Made by a program: the position numbers and the translations under genes. From positions 744,001 to 808,000 of the forward strand of contig PYIU01000010.1 of the NCBI GenBank assembly GCA_003415625.1: 64,000 bases of DNA. Reading direction: 5' to 3'. The notes under the pieces are model-generated. The model did not search any database and was not told where the DNA came from. It was given only the letters and a program-made list of their open reading frames with translations. Shown here one piece after another: positions 48,157-62,062 of this stretch (position 1 is the stretch's first letter; every line of letters begins with the position of its first letter). This stretch comes from Aquanectria penicillioides. Its lineage: Eukaryota; Ascomycota; Sordariomycetes; Hypocreales; Nectriaceae.

Positions 48157-49640
48157 CTCCCTTTAAGCTTAATTAAGGGCTTATCCTTAAGTGCTATTAT
48201 AAGGCTATTTTAACCTTTTTTATATATATATTCTTTATATAATTATAGAGTTATTCTTTTCTTATTATTAAGGCAATTATTTACTTAAATAAAACTTTTT
48301 TATTGCAGTTAAGGGCATTGCTATAAGCTTTTATAGATACTATTTGTACTTACTTTAGTGTTTTTAGTATAATATCTCTTTTAATTTTAGTTTTAATTTT
48401 AAGGCATTAATAAAAAAATAATGCAATAGGCCTATTAATAGCTTTATAAATATATTAATAATATTTTTAATAAAAAAAATATATTATAATTTAATTATAT
48501 TATTTTTAATAGCCTTTTTTATAAAGTAATATTATACTTAAATATACTTTATATAGATATAAAATTTAAAGTTATATATTAGCTTTATAATGCTTTAATT
48601 ATTTATAAAGATTACTATTAAAGCAATTAATAAACTATTAAATTTCTTTATAAAGCTCTTTATTTATATAATTTATAATATTGCCTTTATTAATATATAG
48701 TATTTAGCTTTTATTAAGGACTTTATTATAATTTTTTAATGCTTATTAAATTATATAATTAAGCCTTTATTTATAAGGAATATATATTCTTTAGTTAATT
48801 ATACTATTTTTAGGCAATTAATATAATTAAAGTTATAATAGCTATAAAGATTAAATAGATTGCTATATAACTCTTTCTTAAGGCAATAATAATAGATAAA
48901 GTAATTAAGGCTCTTTTTAATATATTATAATATCCTTTTTATAGCCTTAAGTTATTGCTTATTTAAGCTATTTAAAAAGCATACCTAAAGACTATATATA
49001 AAGGCTAAATTAGGCTAGCTTTACTATAAGAGATAGTTAACTTTTTTTATTATTAATATATATTCTTTATTAATAGCCTTTATACTAAAGATATTAATTG
49101 CCTTAATTAAATAGTAAGTTTCTATTTCTATTAATATATTTATAGCTTTATAGTTAAGGTATTTAAATTACTTAAGGATACTTATTATATAGTCTTTTTA
49201 TAATAGTATAAGCAATTTATTTTCTTTTATTATAATAGCTATACTTAAAAAGAGCTTAAAAAATTTAAATAACTTTATCTTTACTTTTTATATAAATTTA
49301 TTAATAAAGATATTTATATTTTTATTATTATTAGTAATTATAAATATATTATTTATATATATAGCTATAATAATCTTTCTTACTTAATTTATATAGACTA
49401 TAGTATTGCTTTATAGCCTCTTAAGGCTTAATTTATTAAGTATTTTCTTTAGTTTCTTTTGCTACTATTAAGCACTTTATTTAAGGCTATATAGAGCTAT
49501 AAGCAATTATATAATATATTTAATGCCTTATTTATAGCTTACTTTTTTAGTTAAGTGTTTATACTTTAGATCCTTAAAGAACTTATTAAGTAAAAAGAAG
49601 GTTATAATATAAATATCTTCTTTTAGCTTTTTATTTAGGT
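48157..49640 (-). mobile_element. RIP-degraded internal part of the minus-strand copia element (RT/RNase H end)
   Basis: Very AT-rich sequence with almost no CpG. On the minus strand the reverse-transcriptase core can still be read: VYIN, a stop (from Gln), VRKIIIAIY then INN at 49348-49359 where YVDD is expected, then IFIITNN. GTC-GAC-GAC to ATA-AAT-AAT is explained by G-to-A changes. The RNase H part should lie towards 48200. The upstream end is cut by the gypsy insertion at 49641. All frames are destroyed, so the element is dead. Confidence 0.7.
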
Positions 49641-49646
49641 ATACTA
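49641..49646. repeat. Target-site duplication, left copy (ATACTA)
   Basis: ATACTA directly precedes the left 381-bp LTR and the same six bases directly follow the right LTR at 62057-62062. The true duplication may be five bases with one shared terminal base. It marks the insertion of the gypsy element into older sequence. Confidence 0.65.
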
Positions 49647-50027
49647 TATTAGTAAATAGAGATATTAGCTAAAATACATACCCTATCTAAAAGGGTATAG
49701 AGTAAGTAAGTTTAATTAAAGACTAAATAGCCTTTTTAAGCAGCTATAAATAACTTAAAAGAGTATTAAAGCATTTAATTAAATGCTTTAAAGTATCCCT
49801 TAAAGAAAAGAAAGAAAGAAAATAAAGCAAAAAGTTATAAATAAAGTAATATTATAAGGGGCTATATTAAGACTTCAATAAAGTCTAAATATAAGGAATT
49901 TAAAATTTTAAAAATAAAAATTAATTAAAGAAAACTGTCTATTTATTTCTTATATCTTTAAGGTCCCTTTTATTTTTTTAATTAATTTAATAATAGATTA
50001 ATTTATATTACCTTAAACTCTAACTTA
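49647..50027 (-). repeat. Left (3') LTR of the gypsy element, 381 bp
   Basis: Aligns end to end with 61676-62056. In the minus reading it starts TAAGTTAGAG (from TG) and ends CTAATA (from CA). It contains the palindrome GCATTTAATTAAATGC at the same offset as the other LTR (124 bases from the left edge). Confidence 0.85.
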
Positions 50028-53000
50028 TTCCTTCTTAATGCCTTAATACTTGCCCTTAAGTAAACTAAAAGCATAATATAAAAGGAAAACTTTAAGCTTA
50101 ATCTATTTAAATATAAAGAAAATCTTAAAGGAAGCATTTAATTAAATGCTTTATACCTATAATCTATTATTTAATCTACTATTATCTCTCTTTATAATTT
50201 ATTTTACTTTTAATATTTAACCTTTTTATTTTAACTTTATTATTACCTTTCTTTATAATATAATTTTTAATTATAATATTAATTAATATAAAACTAATAA
50301 GTAAAAATTAAAGATTTAAATAGCTTATAAGCAATAGTTATAATCTTATTCTATTAATTTATTAAAATTAACCCTTTTAATATATAAAAGATTTAGCTCT
50401 TTATTTAAAGGAGTTTAAAAATAGCCTATTAATTAATTTAAAGTAAATTTATTTATTTAATTCTAATAATTATCTTTCTTTTAATAAAGGCAATATAGTT
50501 TAGATTATAATTACTTTATTAGGTTTAAATAGTAGTATTAATAATATTTCTAATTATAGTATTAGCAATTATAATATAACTCCTTTCTCTTACTATATGC
50601 TTAGCTAATTAAAGAATTAATAAAGGCAGTATAAAGCGCTTATAAAAACTCTATTTATTACTTTTAGCAATAAATAAATTTAAATCTATTTAATTAAATT
50701 ACTATAAAATAGCCAATTTAAATAAAGGTATCTATTAAACTAATTAAATTAATTTAATTACTTATTCTTTATTTAAAGAGTCAATAAATATTTAATTAAA
50801 TATATTAAAATAAATAAATATATTTTAATTAATTTAGATTTCTTTTTTAAGTGCACTTAATTAAGCAATACTTATATAAATTAATAAGCTAATAGGCAAT
50901 TTATATAAAGGCTAAATAGGTTTAATTATTAATTTAGGCTTAATAGTAAGTTTAAAGGTAGAAGTTTTAGACTTAAGGTATAAATTATAAAGGCAAGTTA
51001 TTTTAATGCTTTAACTTTAGCGATTTAAGGCTTATTTAAAACTTTCTTTTTTATTATTACTTAAAGTAATAATAACTTTAATAGATTTATTAATTTTAGT
51101 AAGAAATCTATTTATTATTTAATACCTATAAGTTTAATAGCATTTAATTAAATTATTAGCTAAAAAATAATAAAATAATTAAGGGCCTAATAGTAAAGGT
51201 AGACTTATTTAATAGCTATTGCCTTAAGGATTAAGTAGCTTTAAAATAATTTAATATTTATTTTTAGGAGTTTAATAATTAACTTCTTTTTAGCTTATTA
51301 TATAGTAATCTTTTAGATTAATATAAAGCTATTAAGTATTAAAGGAATTGTTTTAAAATCTTAGGATATAAATAGATTTTTAGGTTTTAATAAGTTCTAT
51401 AAGCTTATATTAATTAAAGAACTTTCTATTAATAATATTAAGTTTATTAAAAATAATAGTATTAATAAAGTCTTATATTTAATTAGCATTTAAAGCAATT
51501 AATTAAGTACTTTTCCTTTATTTATATTTAATAAAAACTTAATTATAGTGCATTAATGCTAAAAAGGGATTATTAATAGTATTATAATTGCTATTAAAGA
51601 TTAAGGGCTAAATTATAAGGCATTTAATAATTAAAGTTTTAATAAATCTAACTATTCCCTAAATATTAAGGAAGAGAAAGAAAGTGCCTAAAAAACTATA
51701 TTTTTAATTTCTAGCTTACTTAATAATAGGCATAATAAAAATAGAGAAATTATAGGGCAACCCTATTTTAGTTATAATCTCTCTTTATATTATAGTAAGT
51801 ATAATAGCTTATTTATTCTAAAGGATATTAATAGTATTATAAATAATTAAATGCTTTAGCTATCTATCCTAAATAAAGAAGCTTTAATAAATAGTATTAA
51901 TAAAATAAATAAAGCTAACTAATAGCCTTTTATTATATATTGCTTATTGGAATTTAATAGATATAAAACTAATTAAATATTTAGTTTTCTTAATATTTAT
52001 TCCTTTTAGTAAAAGCTTATAAAAGAAACTCTTTTGCTTTTATTTATTTTTCTTAATCTTAATACTTATAATTAAAAGATTAATTTAGTAAATTATAAGA
52101 ATAGTAATAAGTCTATAAATAAAAGTAGTAAAAAGAGCTTAAATACTAAAGTTTAAGGCTATTTCCTTTTTTTATAGGTTTTTAAATAAATCCTATAGAT
52201 TTTAACAATAAAATATTTAAGCTTAATAAGAATTAAAAAGGAAGTCTTTAAAGCAATTAATATTAATAAGCTAAAAATCTAAATTACTTTTATTATTTAA
52301 AATAGGCTAAATTTTTAATTTATTAAACTAATAATCCTAATTTATTTAAGGGTAAAATAGTATAGATTAACTATTAAACAATTAATTAAATATTTTAATA
52401 GTATTTTTTTTACTAAAAGAAAAGAAATCTTTAATTCTGCCTTTATTTTAAATAACTTCTTTAGCTATATAAAGGTCTTTACTTAACATTAAAAATTATG
52501 CCTTTAAAGTAATTACACTTAAGATTGCTTTTTTTAGCCCTATTATAAAATAAAGTAAAGATTAATAGAGGGTTTAAAAGCTTATAATTAAATGCTTATA
52601 ACTTAAGAGATAAAGATTATTAGTATTTTATAAATATTATAAATAAAGTTAAAGTAATATAACTTACTATAAAATTATTAAAAGAAGAGAAAAAGTTATA
52701 AGCATAAAGTAAATTAATATAATTTAAATGCCTTTATTTTTAATTTAATATTATTTAAATAAATTACTATTTTAATATTTATATATATATAAATATTAAT
52801 AAGTTTCTTAAAATAGTATACTTTTTAGTATTTAATAAGAATTTTATTAGTATTTAGTTTCTACTTTAAATCTTAAGGGTTAATTTTTTATTTATTATAA
52901 AAGTATTATATTAGCCTTTCTTTTCTATTCTTTCTTTTTTTATTTATTATTCTTTATCTCTTTAATTTTTTGCACTTTTAGTTATTACTGCAATTTTTAT

Positions 53001-54179
53001 TTTTTATTTTATAATAGCTTTATATTGCAATAAGCTTAAGTCTTTTGCCTTTATACCTTATAATTATCTCCTTAATATATACAATCTTACTATTAGCTAT
53101 ATTTAGGCTTTTAAATTCTTTTATTAATGCTTTACTTATTAATATACCTATAATAGTTTCTTCTATAAGGCTTTAATTAATGCTATTAGTACTACTATTA
53201 AATAATTAATAAATACCTCTTTTTATATTGCTTTTTAATTATTATTTTTATTTAATAATTAATTAAATACTTTTAGATTTAGCAATACTTTAATATTTAG
53301 ATTTATAGCTTTTAAGCTTTTAACTAACTTAATTAGCCCTTATATATTAAAATTGCCTTTAAAAAAAATAGTAAATAAATTAATTATAAACTTACTTAAT
53401 AGTTTATTTTATAGTTATTATTTTATAATTTAATGCTTTATTCTAAAGTAGATCTTTTTCTTTAGCATTAACTTTAGTCTATATATATTCCTATAAAATA
53501 GGCTTATTTAATAGAGTACTTTTTAATTTAGCTGCTAATTTGCCTTAAGTATATTAAGGCATTTATTATTGCCTTTATTAAATACATTAATCCCCTTATA
53601 TATTATAGATACATTTAATTATATATTTTTATAGTTTTTACCTATAATAAATATATTTTTACTCCCTTTTATATATATATTTTAGTATTAAATTATATAG
53701 ATAGCTATTATATTAATTATATTTAAAATAGTTAATCTAAATGCAAATAGAGCTTTTTTTATAGATATTAATTAAAAGGTCTTTATAAAGGCCTTTATAA
53801 CTTTCCTTTAGATAGTATAAATACTATTAATAAGTTTATTTAGCTATTAACTTTTATAGTAGATTTTCTTAGGCTAATTATTTATTTATAAATTATATAT
53901 AGTTTTTCTATTAGTAATATAGCTAATAATTATTAATTAATTAAATAAATATAAAAAGTATTTAATTAAAAGCATAAAGTAAGTTTTAATTAATAAAAAT
54001 AATAGTCTTTAGCTTATCTTTTAATATAAATTAATTAAATATAATTTTTAATTTATTAATAATAGTTTAATAAATAGAAAATAGTACTATAAAGCAATTA
54101 ATTAAATATTTTTATACCCTTTAAAGCTATTACTATTATTATATTATTTTAATAACTTTAAAACTTAATTTTTATTAAG

Positions 54180-54420
54180 TATATTTAGATTTTTAAATTT
54201 TTTATAGACATTAATACTTTATTTTTTGCTATTTTCTATACATTTTTATCTATTTTTAAATAATTTTAACCCTTTTACTATAGTTTTTAGGCATTTTTAT
54301 TTTATTTTTATTAATTTTTAATATAATTTTTAAAGTTTTTAAATAGATTTTAAGGGATTTTTAGGGATTTTTAGTATTTTTTTAAGGTTTTTAGCTAATT
54401 TTTAATTATTTTTATTTAAT
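54180..54420 (-). pseudogene. Helix-like coding relic inside the gypsy element
   Basis: The minus reading, taking TAA/TAG as former Gln codons, gives a continuous charged helical stretch (for example ILKIPKNPLKSI, LQKLYQKLIKIKQKCLK, FKNRQKCIENSKK). Many Lys are probably former Glu or Gly/Arg codons after G-to-A change. It lies between integrase and the 3' LTR, where a typical gypsy element has no such segment. It could be a Gag-like helical domain of another nested element. Confidence 0.35.
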
Positions 54421-55408
54421 TTTATTTAGTTTTATTATTCTTTTGCTTGCTTTTAATTGCTTTTTATTTTGCTTTTTTATTTTATTTTAAATAGTTTATT
54501 TTTTTTTAATATAGTATTAGTTTTAGTATTTTTATTTCTTTCTTTTTAACCTTTAGTATTCCTTCCTTAATAATAACTTAATTATTTTTAGCTTAATACT
54601 ATTATTAATTATTTAATTAATTGCTTATTATATTTTAGTATTGCATTTATTAATTATTGCTTATCTTTAGAATTTAAACTTTAATAATCTCTTTAGGCCT
54701 AATATAAATATATATTATAGTATTATTATTTAAGCTTTTTATAGTATTTAAATTAAATTTATTTTATTTTTACTATTCTATAGATTTAATTTATATTTAA
54801 TTAAATGCTTTTCTTTCTTTTTTTACCTTTAATAGTACTTTTTAACTTATATTAAAAGTCTTTTTATTATCCTTACTTACTTACTATCTATTCTTATCCT
54901 TTATAAACTTCCTTAATTAATTACTATAAATTATATTAGGAAGCTTAACTTTATTTATAGTATTAAGGATATAACTCTTTATTTTATTAAATATATTAGC
55001 AATTCTATAAGGGCCTAACTAATATAGCTTTATCTTTATAATATAAAATATATTCTTTTAATTCTATATATTATACTAAAGAATTAAATCTTTTATAGTA
55101 AGAGGCTCTTTATATAGCCTATATTAATTCTTTTTAGTCTCTTTATTAATAATTAACCTTTAGAATGTAATTACTTATTGCTTAGCTTCTTTTATATCTT
55201 TTTGCTTTTGCTTTAAAATTTTAATCCTTTATTTAAGTAAGTCTTTAATAAAGATTATATTATTCTATTTAATTAAATGCTATATAGGCACTTTTACTTT
55301 TAGAGAAAGGACTAGCTTCTATCTATAAAGCAAATAAAAAGGTAATCTTCTATATAAGGTATAGATAGCTGCTCTTTTAGCCAATAAAGCTATTAGTAAG
55401 ATATTTAT

Positions 55409-55597
55409 TTATTTTCTTTCTTTTTTACCCTTTTTCTTTAGGAAATTTATTATAATAATATAATTACCTTTAATAAATCTATTTGCTTTAGGGTTATAAA
55501 TAAAAGTATTAATAACTTCTATACTAAAGCTATTAAAATCTTTAAGAATCCCTTTTATAATCTCTTTTCTATTATTAATAATTACTCTTTTTAGCAT
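55409..55597 (-). pseudogene. Integrase relic of the gypsy element
   Basis: A 62-codon window free of stops. FSIEVINTFIYNPKANRFIK corresponds to the retroviral-type integrase core pattern G-I-x-x-x-x-T-P-Y-x-P-Q-x-N-G-x-x-E, with Pro-to-Phe, Gln-to-Lys, Gly-to-Arg and Glu-to-Lys type changes; NNRKEIIKG fits the D-N-G-x-E-F-x-G block before it. The acidic catalytic residues are lost. Confidence 0.65.
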
Positions 55598-56999
55598 TTT
55601 ATACTAATAGTGCAATTTTCTAAGGAATTTTACAATATAATAATTATTTAATCTTAGGATTAGTTTAGCCTTTATCTATTTATAAAGATTGCATTTAGCT
55701 TTTAGTATAAATTTAAATCCTTTATTAAAAGGCATATATTATCTATTAAAATAAATCTTTATTATTAAGTAAATAGGCTTAATAAATATAAAGGCTTTTA
55801 TTAATCTTTAGGGAATATATATTTAATATATTAAGCACTATTTAATAGCTTTTATAATGCTCTTTTTTATATTTTATTAATAGTACCTTTTAAAAAGAAG
55901 TGTATAAATAGCATTATAACTATAATGCCCTTTATTAATATAGTATAATTTAATTAAATCCTTTTAAATATCTTCCTTCTTTATAACTAACCTTAAGTTG
56001 CCTTTTTATTTTTTAGCCTTAATCTATAAGTAGCTATCTTTTATAAAGTGTTTTTTAGCCTTTAGCTATAAATATTAATAATTCTATAGGGTAATATCTA
56101 TTAGCCTTTTTAATAAAAGTAAGTATTCCCTTAATTGCAATAAAGGTTTACTATAATTCTTTTTTAATTCTATTAATTTATTTTTAATTTTAATAATATT
56201 AAGATAAGCATTAATAAACTCTTTAATATTACTTTTAGCCTTTTAGTCTATTTAATTAAATGCTTTTAGACCTTTTTTAAATAGTCTATTAGCTATATTA
56301 TTTTTATTTTTAGAAATATATTAAATAGTAAAGTTAAATAATAGAATATAATTAATCTATTAAATAACTATTGCATTAGGGATATTGCTAGCTTTACTAT
56401 TAAGCTAGTAAACTAAAACTTAAAAATCTATCTTTAAGATAAAGGGCAATCTATATATATAGCTATAAAGGCATTTAATTCTATATAATATGCCTTTATA
56501 TTTAAGTTTAATAGCATTATACCTTTATTCTATAAAAGTCTAAAGACTAGATTTATACTTTATTAAATGCCTTTTCCTCTTTATTATTTGCATTAATACT
56601 ATACCTTAGCCTTCTTTACTAGCATTAATTATAAAGATAACCTTTTTAAATCCTTTAAAAAGGTTTAATATTACTAAAATAAAAGCAAAAGTTATCTTTT
56701 CTTTAAGAACTGCTATAGCATTAGCTTATTCCTTACTCTATATCTATATAGCATTCTTTCTTAATAATTAAATAAAAGATCTAGCAATCTAAATATATCT
56801 TTTAACTTAAATTTAATAGTAGCCTATAATTTCTAAAAATGCTTTAACTTACTTTAAGTTATAGTATCTTTTCTATTTATTAATTTTAATTACTTTTTTC
56901 TCTATTAGCTGCCTTTTAGCTATATTATATAAATATCTAATAATAATTATAGTATATTAATAGAACTTTAACTTCCCTATAGAAATTGTATATTTAAAT

Positions 57000-57160
57000 A
57001 GCTTAATATTTAAAAGAGTTTTATTTAAATTAATTAAATGCTTTAGGATAAATCTCTATATACTAAAAAGTATCTCTTTTTTATTATACTTAATTTTTAG
57101 TCCTTTAATAGTAATATTATTTAAAAAGGCTTAATAGACTTTTAATAATAGATTAAAAAG
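57000..57160 (-). pseudogene. Reverse-transcriptase relic of the gypsy element
   Basis: Minus reading contains VY(Q)AFLNN at 57127-57116 where the RT active site F-L-D-D is expected (GAC-GAC to AAT-AAT), followed by ITIKGLKIKYNKKEIL and IQRFILKHL. In fungal gypsy elements the corresponding segment is conserved after the RT aspartates. The stop in front of AFLNN is a former Gln. Confidence 0.55.
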
Positions 57161-59703
57161 GATTTTAATTATAATCCTTAAGAACTATACTATTAAATTA
57201 ATTCCTCTTTATAATAAGATATATATCTTAAGAAGCCCTAATAGTATATTAAAAGTTATTAAATTCTAACTTTTCTCTATTAAGAAAATTTAATTATATT
57301 TTAAAAAGAAGTCTAAAAGAGTTAGGATTTTATATATTTTAAACTTAACTAAAAATTTATTAGCTCCTAAAGGAATTAATCTATTCTATATTATATATAT
57401 ATTATATCTTTTAGCTAAATTAATTAAATAAAGTTTACTATTCTTTTTTACTACTAATATATATAGGTTTTAATAGGCAGTATAAAACTCTTAAAGGATT
57501 TCTCTCTTTATTTAAGTTTTTAGCAATTTAATAACCTTCTTTTTTAATCCTTTAGGGATTAAAATATTTCCTATTTATTAGGCTTTATATTTAGTTATCT
57601 TAATAATCTATAAAGAGGCTACTTTAGGGTCTAGTCTTCTATACTCCTTAAAATCTTAAGTAAATACTACTTCTCTATTATAGAGAATTTCTAAAAGAAT
57701 ACTTCTTTCTTTATTAATAAGAATTTCTTTTATTTAATTAATTACTTTTTAAAGTCTTTCTTTATATAGCCTTAATCCTTTAGCTATTTTAAAGAACTTA
57801 AGTATTAAAAGCTTTAAGTACTTAAACTTCTCTTTAAAGTTTCCCTTTACTTTTTTCTATTTTTTTTCCTTTTAATATAAATCCCTTTTAGGAATAGATC
57901 TATTTAATAGAATATTATCTTTAGAATATATTTTATTAGCTTTTTATTTATATATTGTATTAATAAATACTATTTTCCCTCTTTAGTATATAGCTAATTA
58001 TAGCTTTTTCTTTACTTTTATTACCTTTATATAGTTAACCTTTAATTAATTTCTAACTATTAATTAAATTACTGCTTCTATTAATGCTTTATTTAATTAT
58101 TTAATTAATTGCTTATTATTATTTTCTTTTAGACTCTATAATTCTATTAGTCTAAAAGAACTTTAGGAACTTATTTTTAATTGCCTTAAGTAGTTTTTAT
58201 ACTCTTTAAGGCATTTTATTTAATATTTTTAGCAGTAAGTATAATAATCTTAATTAAGCTAAATTAATATTATAGAAGCATTTCTTCTTTTAAAGATATA
58301 TAATTAAATATAATTTTAGTAGCTTTAATAAAGGGCATTCCTAAAATAAAAGAAATAGAAATATATTCTTTTAAAGCAATATAGAATCTCTATATTATTT
58401 AAATATTTTTAAGAAATAGCTTAATATTTACTTCTTTATGCATTTAAATTTAATTATTAAAGTAAAATATAATAGAAGCTTCTATAAGCTTTACTTTTAG
58501 CTTATATTTTTATACTATTTTATTAAAAATAATATTTTCTTTTAACCTAAAATCTACTAAAGCTTTTTAAATTATTTTATTAAGATTACTTAACTTTATT
58601 TAAATTTTTAGTAGTTTTTAATATTAAGCTAAAGTTCTTTAATACTATTAGTCTAAAATGTTTATATAAACTATTAAATACATTTAATTAAATATAACTT
58701 TTCTCTCTTTAATTATTATATAGCTAATATTAACTTTATTAATACTTCCTTAATCCTTAATAAAGTATTCTTTAGGTAATAATATATAATAAGGTTTAGA
58801 TTCCTTTTTAATTAATATACTATTAATACTATACTATTTAGCAATATAATTAAAGTATTTCTTTAAGAATATTACTTTTAGATTATTAATTATAATTAAA
58901 TTAATAGCTTATTAAATCTATTTCTTTTTTAATAAAGGTTTAAGTTTTATTTATTTAACTTTTTTTATTCCCTTTATATAATTAAAAACTATCTTTAAGA
59001 TATTATTACTTAAGGGAGGGTTAAGGGTAATTAAGTCTTTAATAGTTATTTAGACTTTTAATCCTATTATCTTTTTATAAACTTATCTTTTTATTTAAAT
59101 AACCTTAAGCATTTAATTAAAAGCATTTTAATTCTTTTCTTTAAGGATAATATTAGTAATCTTTCTATTTTTAATAAGTTCCCTATTTATAACCTAAATA
59201 AAAGACTAAATTCCCTTTTTCTCTTTTTAATTAATTAATTTTTTTTTTAATTTTACTTTTATACATTTTATAGCATTAATTTCTAATATAATATTAGCAA
59301 TAAAAGGATTATTAATTAATTCTATAGCTTAATTATTAATAAAAATGCAATTAACTTTAGGTTCTTAAGTCTCCTTAAAGGAATTCCTATTAAGCATTAA
59401 GGAGCTATACTTTAGTTAGTTAATATACTTAAAGAAGTCTTTAATTAAATGCTTCTTTTTTTTAGTAATTTACTATTTTTATGCATTTAGCTTATTTACT
59501 ATTATAACCTTAGCTTAACTATAAATCTTAAAGGTAGGGAATTTTAGGATCTATAAAATAACTATTTTTCTTATTTCTTCTTTAATAGTAAGCTTATATA
59601 TTAGTTTTAAAGGTAATAAAAGTTTCTATTGCCCTATTTAAATAAAGCTAGTATTGCTATTATAGTCTATAAATCCCCTCTTTCTATTTTCTATAAGAAG
59701 TAA

Positions 59704-59745
59704 GCAATAGTTTAGAAAATGCCCTACTTCTATATAATAGAAGCA
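59704..59745 (-). pseudogene. Gag CCHC zinc-knuckle relic of the gypsy element
   Basis: Fourteen minus-strand codons read CFYYIEVGHFLNYC. The spacing C-x2-[C]-x4-H-x4-C is exact, with the second Cys changed to Tyr (TGT to TAT). This fixes the Gag end of the element towards the right LTR. Confidence 0.65.
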
Positions 59746-61675
59746 CTTTAAATCCCTATTATAACTTACATTAATATAAAAGTTATAATAGAGATATATA
59801 TAATTAAATTCTTCTATTTAATTAAAGTTGTTTTTAATTAGTAATAATAATTCTATTTTTAGTTAATTAATCTTTTAGTATATAATTCTCTTTAATTCCT
59901 ATAATTTATTTATAATATCTTAAGCTATATTAATTTATAGCTTTTTTATTCCTTTAGTAAAAAGATTTAATTTCTCTTTTAAGCTTTAAATAGGGTTAAG
60001 GAACTTAAGCTCTTAATGCTAAAGCTAATTTTAATAAGCAAAAGGTTTTTTAGTTTTTCTAAAATATTTAAAATTATTATTCTTTCCTTTTATCTAAAAG
60101 ATTTAAATTCCTTTTTTAGTATTAAGAAAGTTTTTAATTAATTTAGTTATTTCCTTATACCTTATTATTCTTAAGGTATTTAAATATTTCCCTTTCTATT
60201 AATAGATATTAATAATAATATTTTTTAGTATAGTATTATAAATAGCTTAAGCCTATACTATAAAAGCCTTTTAGCTAATAGAATTTACTTTTCTATTAAA
60301 TTAGGCATACTTTATAAGCCACTAAAGAATAATTTTATACTCTATAGATTAAATTAAAGTTATATTTATTTACTAAAGCTTATTCTTAAATAGATTTAAT
60401 TAATTTAAATCCTAATACTTAAAGGTTTTTAAGAGATTTTACTTTATAGTAGGCCAATTATTGCCTTTTAGTAAGTTTATAATATCTTAAGATACTTTAA
60501 AGGTTATATAGTATATTAAAGCTTTGCTTTTTGCACTTTTTATAACTCTTTAATTAATTATAAATCTATTATATAATCTAAAGAAATATATAATATTCTT
60601 TCTATTAAAAATTATATTAAATAATTAAATAAAAGTAATAATTACTTTTATTATTTTAGCTAATATATTTAGTTTATTCTCTTTAGGAATATTAATATTA
60701 ATAGTATTAATTAACTTAAAAAGGATAGTTAAAGATTATTAACTATATTAACCCCCTTTACTTTTAATAGGGCTTAAGGGGTTTAATTGCATTTAATTAA
60801 ATATTCCTTTTATTTTTTTATTTAAGGGCATTAGTAAATTATAGTTATTAGAATTTCTATAATAAGTGTTTTAGTATATATATATAAAGAAGTATAGGCT
60901 AGCTGCCTAACTCCTAGGGTTATAAATTGCAATAAAACAATATATATATATAATAAAAGAATAAAATAATAAAATAAATTAAAATATATATTAAAATAAT
61001 TAAAAAAAGTAAAGAAAAGGAATAGTAGTATTATATTTAATAAGGCTTTATCTTAATAAATTTAAACTAGCTTTTTAAAGTTAGTAATAATAGATAAAAT
61101 AGCTAATTAAAATAGTAATAAATATATATATATGCCCTTTAGCTAAAGTTTAAAGATTAATAAAAATAATAAAAATTTCCTATTTTTTATAATTAATTAA
61201 GGATTAAGTAATCTTCTTTTTTTTTTTTTTTTTCTTTTTTAGTCTATAAATTAAGCTTTTAGTAGTTTTAAGTATACTTTAATATTTAAAAGTATTTAAT
61301 TAAATGCTTATATATTATTTATACTATTATTTTACTTTATATACCTTTATACTAATATATTAGCACTATATTAAGTTATTAAATTTTTCTATATATTTGT
61401 TTTAACTATAATAATAGATTTTCTTTTTCTAAAATACAAACTTATATTAGTATCTTTACTTACCTTTAGTATTATTTTTAATTTTAATGCCTTTTATTTT
61501 TATAAAAATAATAGGTTTTTTAATATTTAGGAATTTTTAGATCTTTATAATTAATTGTCTATTACTTTTTTAAGTTCTTAATAATAGCTTAAAAGTATTA
61601 TTAAAAAGTCTAATTAAATACTTTAGTATCTTTTTAAATAACTTAAAGGCTTCTCCCTACTATAACCTTTAAATA

Positions 61676-62056
61676 TATTAATAGATAGGAATATTAGCTA
61701 AAATATACACTTTACCTAAAAGGGTATAGGGTAAGTAAGTTCAATTAAAGACTAAATAGCCTTTTTAAGTAACTGCAAATAACTTAAAAGAGTATTAAAG
61801 CATTTAATTAAATGCTTTAAAGTATCCTTTAAAGAAAAGAAAGAAAGAAAATAGAGTAGAAAGTTATAAATAAAGTAATATTATAAGGGGCTGCACTAAG
61901 ACTTTAATAGAGTCTAAATGCAAGGAATTTAGAATTTTAAAAATAAAAATTAATTAAAGAAAACTACCTATTTATTTTCTATATCTTTAAGGTCCCTTTT
62001 ATTTTCCTAACTAACCTAATAATAGATTAATCTATATTACCTTAAACCCTAACTTA
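61676..62056 (-). repeat. Right (5') LTR of the gypsy element, 381 bp
   Basis: Direct copy of 49647-50027, same length, differing mostly by C/T and G/A. It is slightly less AT-rich than the left copy (for example CTGCACTAAGAC against CTATATTAAGAC). The six bases ATACTA follow it. Confidence 0.85.
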
Positions 62057-62062
62057 ATACTA
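62057..62062. repeat. Target-site duplication, right copy (ATACTA)
   Basis: Matches the six bases before the left LTR at 49641-49646. Confidence 0.65.

Larger units (their letters stand above)
49647..62056 (-). mobile_element. Ty3/gypsy-type LTR retrotransposon, 12.4 kb, heavily RIP-mutated
   Basis: Two direct LTRs of exactly 381 bp (49647-50027 and 61676-62056) enclose 11.6 kb. Minus-strand orientation is shown by a Gag-type zinc knuckle relic at 59745-59704, a reverse-transcriptase core (FLNN for FLDD at 57127-57116, then ITIKGLKIKYNKKEIL) and an integrase relic at 55597-55409, in the gypsy order Gag-RT-IN. A purine tract, AAGAAGGAA in the minus reading (50028-50036), abuts the 3' LTR. Coding is destroyed by stops from CAA/CAG and by Glu-to-Lys and Cys-to-Tyr changes. 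The length exceeds usual fungal gypsy elements (about 6-8 kb); the 5.4 kb between integrase and 3' LTR (50037-55408) is unexplained and may hold another ORF or a nested element. No primer-binding site was recognised. Confidence 0.8.
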
